A stretch of 10,216 bases of DNA from NCBI GenBank assembly GCA_000431015.1, contig HF986038.1, positions 8,614 through 18,829 of the forward strand. The letters are read 5' to 3'. Positions 7,601 to 10,216 of this stretch are shown one piece after another. Under the pieces are notes generated by a model. That model was not told the DNA's origin and made no database searches. It saw only the letters and a list, made by a program, of their open reading frames with translations. Each line of letters starts with the position of its first letter. Positions within the stretch are counted from its first letter, which is position 1. Position numbers and translations under genes: made by a program. The DNA is from Alistipes sp. CAG:514 (lineage in GTDB: Bacteria; Bacteroidota; Bacteroidia; Bacteroidales; UBA932).

Positions 7601-8123
7601 AGGATTTGATCTGTCTGTTTTCTTCCAGGGCATCGGCAAACGCGATATGTGGGGTAGCTCATCACTGACTCTTCCAGGCTTCAACACTTCCGACGGATCC
7701 ATGGCAGCATCTTTCGCCAATGATTTCTGGTTTGAGGAATTTGACTCAAATGGACAAGTAATCGACTCTAACTACGATGCGTTCTATCCTCGCGCATATA
7801 ACATGGATGGTGGCACATCTGGATTCAACATGCTGGTCAGCGATAGGTATCTTCTGAACATGGCGTATCTCAGACTGAAGAATGTGACATTAGGCTACAC
7901 CTTGCCTCGCAACATCGTCAACAAGGTCAACATCAGCAATCTTCGTGTGTACGTCTCTCTGGAGAACCTTTTAACATTCGATCATTTGAAAGGGCTACCA
8001 GTAGATCCGGAAGTAGTAGCTGGTTACTCATCGCTTCTCAATAAAGATTATAACTCAAATCGTGCCGGTGTCGGTGCACCTGCATTCAGAAGCACCTCAT
8101 TCGGAGTTCAACTTACTTTCTAA
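4644..8123 (+). CDS. SusC-type TonB-dependent outer-membrane transporter
   Basis: This 1159-residue protein imports bound oligosaccharide (or another large ligand) across the outer membrane using TonB energy, working under its SusD lid. Order of parts: signal peptide (1 to about 28); carboxypeptidase-regulatory-like beta domain (about 45-114, VKGTIVDVNGNPIPGASV through GYTTVTT); TonB-box-like DVVVVGFG (120-127); plug domain to about 247, ending in the family signature VLKDAASASIYGAKAAFGVI then LITSKRG; then the 22-strand barrel. An acidic loop DLNGDGVIDVGD at 945-956 resembles a calcium-binding repeat common in the family. The protein ends FGVQLTF with the expected terminal Phe. There is no STN domain, so anti-sigma signalling through this transporter is not expected. 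GC content falls sharply near residue 192. An in-frame stop at 4605-4607 supports the start. The substrate cannot be told from the sequence. Confidence 0.96.
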   Translation: MKKNRTYKVNAILMMLLAGTLSFSATAAASESGLLPEAAAQQQLVKGTIVDVNGNPIPGASVMVPGTTTGTVTQIDGTFSLNVAEGTKVEIGCLGYTTVTTTARNGMKVVLKEDAMMLSDVVVVGFGNQRKENLTGAVASVNVGKTLESRPLADVGRGLQGAAAGLNVRLTTAEVGAEPLMRIRGQFASISGGASPLILLDNVEIPSIQLINPDDIESISVLKDAASASIYGAKAAFGVILITSKRGSKEEGKVNVTYSGNLSFQNITKPYDIAGVNGMHYTVQAFERTGLTRAGYPWLVSRNSWQAALAWEEQFGGSVGAFDPMVYGRDYYYDGDKVYGIRTYDPTDYMVRKNAPTTSHNISVAGNKGKTDFNISLAYLDQQGMMKPAKHDDYSRWNANVKINTKINDWLAVHSGIMFTKSNKRWAYNTAVGNADMWYYMYRWGPTIPVIETDSNGYSLRGPAFESAASNTASNKTHYTSVNAGATITPLKDWDINIDYTYADQEVMSYRPGTRFYAGDTWSTPSVLTDDNGNTKMVTNYWSDYNGLPKSIEDRAFIPAYYTSAGSGIDHVHQSSSSAQRQTINLTSNYALKIADSHNFNFMLGIQSVSYKYTDHWSKKMALMDYENPQFDLATGTQTSGGDYAWNSTLGFFGRVNYNLKERYLLEANLRYDGSSKFPKDLKWMLFPSVSAGWRVTEEPWMANIKPIMNNLKLRASWGTIGDQSVASSMYIPTMDGTTSVWIHNGQKDTYYGTPAAVATDLTWQKIETFDIGVDLSLFHAFDITFDWYRRNTNGMIVPGPGVSHSYGTTAPKGNYGSLRTDGWELSVNYGHVFDNGLSLSVNASLADALTKITKYGTTRSINDWYVGKHYGEIWGFKVDRLFQKDDFEYDSNGNLIMVAPGDGSNPDGYKYAHYKFANPNTPLQGKYNASSNVMFGPGDVKYKDLNGDGVIDVGDETVDNPGDRTIIGNTTPRYEYSFRIDAAWKGFDLSVFFQGIGKRDMWGSSSLTLPGFNTSDGSMAASFANDFWFEEFDSNGQVIDSNYDAFYPRAYNMDGGTSGFNMLVSDRYLLNMAYLRLKNVTLGYTLPRNIVNKVNISNLRVYVSLENLLTFDHLKGLPVDPEVVAGYSSLLNKDYNSNRAGVGAPAFRSTSFGVQLTF

Positions 8124-8127
8124 TCAG

Positions 8128-10086
8128 ATGAATATGAAAAAGTTTTTTATATTATTTCCCGCTCTCTGCGCTCTTGTGATGTCTGGCTGCAATGACTTCC
8201 TTGACAGGCCAACAAAGACAGCATTGACAGATGACACATATTGGAAAAACCCGGAAAATATCCGCTTGTACGTAAATGGTGGATATACAAATTACTTTAC
8301 AGGATACAATTCAGGATGGTCGGCAACTAAGGCTACTGGAGTATATGGCTCTCCGGAATATAGTGATGATGCCACCAATGCAGGCGCACAGGCTGATATT
8401 CTTAATGCTGTGCCGGCAGATAACTGGTATCGCTCAGAAGGTATACGCTTCCTCGCAAGAAGGGGTGGTACAGGATGGGACTTCTCATGGATACGCAAAT
8501 GGAATATCCTTATTAACAGACTTGAAAAGAATAAGGATAGCTATACTACTGAAGCCTATAATCACTGGATGGGTGTCGCACGCTTCTTCAGGGCATTCGA
8601 ATACAGTCAACTAGTGATTTCCTTTGGTGATGTGCCATATTATGATCACGAAATAGCTTCTAATGACTATAACGATCAGTTTAAAGCTCGTGATCCACGC
8701 TCCATTGTAATGGACAAATGTATGGAAGACTTTGACTTTGCTGTATCAAATATCAGAGAGGATGACGGTGTCGATTATCTTAATAGATATGTAGCCGCTA
8801 CATTGGCTTCCAGATGTATGTTATTTGAAGGAACATGGTACATCTATCATAAGAACGATGAAGCCATGAAGACAAACACGGATATTGATGCCTATGCAAA
8901 GAAGTTCCTTCAAGCAGCTGTGACCTACACACAGATGGTTATCAATTCCGGTAAATATGCTTTTGACACTGAGTTCAACGCCCTCTTTGGATCGACTGCA
9001 AGAACCGGTAAAGAAATCATGCTCTATCGGTCATATAGTGACGCACTATCAGTAAGGCACTGCACCGGATCTTATTGTAATCTGCGTGAGGGTCAGACTC
9101 GTTCAGGTAATCTATCAAGCCTTAAGGCATGGATATGCAATGATGGTAAGCCATATACTTCTTCCAAGGCAAATCTTCACGAGTCATTCGACATGAAAGA
9201 TCTTGTGGTAAGCCGAGACCCTCGCTTTGAAGCAACTTTCAATGGGGCAACCGTTCATCTTGGGAACAGTACCGGAATCTACATCACTAAGTTCATCAAT
9301 CGCGAAGGCCCTACTCTGTGGGAAGACGCATCAAACACAAACAGACCGGAGTATCGTTCCAACACGAATAATAATGGATTCCCTTGCGTACGATATGCCG
9401 AGACCGTGCTGAACTGGATAGAAGCCAAGGCTGAACTTGCCGACAAATTCGGTGGCGCGGCTGTAACTCAAGAGGATATCGATAAATCCATAAATGCCAT
9501 ACGACATCGCCCTATTGCTCCGGAAGCTGTCGCCAAAGGTGTTAAACAAACGGCGGACCTTCAAATCAGTAATATTCCAGACGATCCTGCGAGAACTTCA
9601 CAAATTGAAGCAAACACTCTCGCCGGCATTGTAAAGAGTCCTCTCATCTGGGAGATACGCCGTGAACGACGTATGGAATTCTACATGGAACACTTCCGCA
9701 CACGTGACATCAGACGTTGGGGAAAACTTGAACTTATGCAAGGTTCAACAAATCCAGACATTCTCTTAGGCGCGTTCCTTAAGCTTGATGAAGCGAAGAC
9801 ACAGCCTCAAAGGCCATTCGTATTCTCAGCATCCGACAAAGGACTTCTGAAAGTCCAACTCGAGAACGGGCAAATCCTTGCTTATGACTGCACCTTAGAC
9901 GGAGATAACAATATCGTTTCTGACAACAGCGCTCAAATGCATGGATACCTTATTCCTAGAAATGTAAAAGACAGAGGTTCTATAGGCGGTGTCAAGCAGT
10001 ATCTTGAACCAATATGTACTGATGTAATCAATGATTACAAAAACAATGGTTACGAAAGTAACATCACCCAAAATCCTGGTTGGTAA
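8128..10086 (+). CDS. SusD/RagB-type surface glycan-binding lipoprotein
   Basis: This 652-residue partner of the upstream SusC captures ligand at the cell surface and closes over the transporter. The signal peptide ends LVMSGC with lipidated Cys21, followed by NDFLDRP, the usual SusD start. TPR-like helices are visible around WIRKWNILINRLEK (121-134) and ARFFRAFEYSQLVISFGDVP (151-170). The C-terminal family signatures are YAETVLNWIEAKAEL (423-437), INAIRHRP (455-462) and IRRERRMEFYMEHFRTRDIR (510-529) then RWG. Trp- and Tyr-rich stretches at 59-121 could contact sugar, which is inference. The frame is open back to an ATG at 8062 inside susC, but that extension has no signal sequence. The ATG at 8128, four bases after the susC stop, gives a proper lipoprotein signal; 8134 (MKKFF) is equally plausible. 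The gene is followed directly by a terminator. Confidence 0.95.
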   Translation: MNMKKFFILFPALCALVMSGCNDFLDRPTKTALTDDTYWKNPENIRLYVNGGYTNYFTGYNSGWSATKATGVYGSPEYSDDATNAGAQADILNAVPADNWYRSEGIRFLARRGGTGWDFSWIRKWNILINRLEKNKDSYTTEAYNHWMGVARFFRAFEYSQLVISFGDVPYYDHEIASNDYNDQFKARDPRSIVMDKCMEDFDFAVSNIREDDGVDYLNRYVAATLASRCMLFEGTWYIYHKNDEAMKTNTDIDAYAKKFLQAAVTYTQMVINSGKYAFDTEFNALFGSTARTGKEIMLYRSYSDALSVRHCTGSYCNLREGQTRSGNLSSLKAWICNDGKPYTSSKANLHESFDMKDLVVSRDPRFEATFNGATVHLGNSTGIYITKFINREGPTLWEDASNTNRPEYRSNTNNNGFPCVRYAETVLNWIEAKAELADKFGGAAVTQEDIDKSINAIRHRPIAPEAVAKGVKQTADLQISNIPDDPARTSQIEANTLAGIVKSPLIWEIRRERRMEFYMEHFRTRDIRRWGKLELMQGSTNPDILLGAFLKLDEAKTQPQRPFVFSASDKGLLKVQLENGQILAYDCTLDGDNNIVSDNSAQMHGYLIPRNVKDRGSIGGVKQYLEPICTDVINDYKNNGYESNITQNPGW

Positions 10087-10110
10087 TCACTAATTTAATG
10101 ATTCTATGAT

Positions 10111-10148
10111 AAAAAGCGTGGCCGGGTGCTTCCCCGGCCACGTTTTTT
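10111..10148 (+). terminator. Intrinsic terminator after susD
   Basis: A perfect 10-base GC-rich stem, CGTGGCCGGG (10117-10126) with CCCGGCCACG (10133-10142), closes a 6-base loop TGCTTC and is followed by six T. An A-run at 10111-10115 on the other side means it could also stop minus-strand transcription. It lies 24 bases after the susD stop and ends the susC/susD transcript. The 68 bases from 10149 to the window end show no gene or recognisable element. Confidence 0.93.
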
Positions 10149-10216
10149 AATTATTCTACTGATCTTATGCAAGGTTACATCGGTTAATGGGTAAAAGTAT
10201 GTGTTTAGGCATATAT

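Noticed and set aside
8062..8127. 22-codon N-terminal extension of SusD overlapping the end of susC
   Set aside because: The extension lacks export features, while the ATG at 8128 (or 8134) gives a proper lipoprotein signal with Cys at residue 21.

Overview
The window looks like chromosomal DNA of a Bacteroidales bacterium. It carries a SusC/SusD outer-membrane glycan-uptake pair, a GSCFA-family protein largely restricted to Bacteroidetes, promoters of the Bacteroides type (TTTG, 19 bases, TAnnTTTG) in place of -35/-10 boxes, and genes without clear Shine-Dalgarno sequences. The GC-rich codon use of the left half would fit a relatively GC-rich member of the order, but genus cannot be set from this sequence.

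Left part (1-3438), minus strand: three genes in a row that probably form one transcription unit read right to left. First is an exported outer-membrane beta-barrel protein of unknown function. Three bases after it comes a lipoprotein 5'-nucleotidase/metallophosphoesterase of the UshA type. After a 48-base gap comes the start of an exported alpha-L-rhamnosidase-like enzyme (GH78 type), cut off by the window edge. All three have export signals, which suggests a nutrient-scavenging set acting on phosphorylated nucleosides and perhaps rhamnose-containing glycans.

Middle (3439-4643): an 82-base divergent spacer contains a perfect 8-base inverted repeat whose two arms are each an exact TAnnTTTG box, one facing each way. 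On the plus side it would drive a GSCFA-family protein. After that gene, 250 bases without a gene hold a degenerate GC-rich direct repeat (two 32-base copies, 66 bases apart) and then a textbook Bacteroides promoter at 4528-4558 with a leader of about 80 bases.

Right part (4644-10148), plus strand: a SusC-type TonB-dependent transporter and its SusD-type surface lipoprotein, four bases apart and closed by a strong intrinsic terminator. The pair would bind a carbohydrate at the surface and import it. No regulator, surface glycan-binding lipoprotein or glycosidase is co-transcribed in the window, so the substrate cannot be named. Base composition drops from about 50-67% GC to about 38-50% near position 5220, inside the susC plug domain. 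Most of susC and, from its AT-richer look, susD differ from the rest of the window, which suggests a mosaic or acquired transporter pair. I saw no RNA gene, CRISPR array or insertion sequence. No clearly new system was found; the most notable points are the composition step inside susC and the palindromic divergent promoter.
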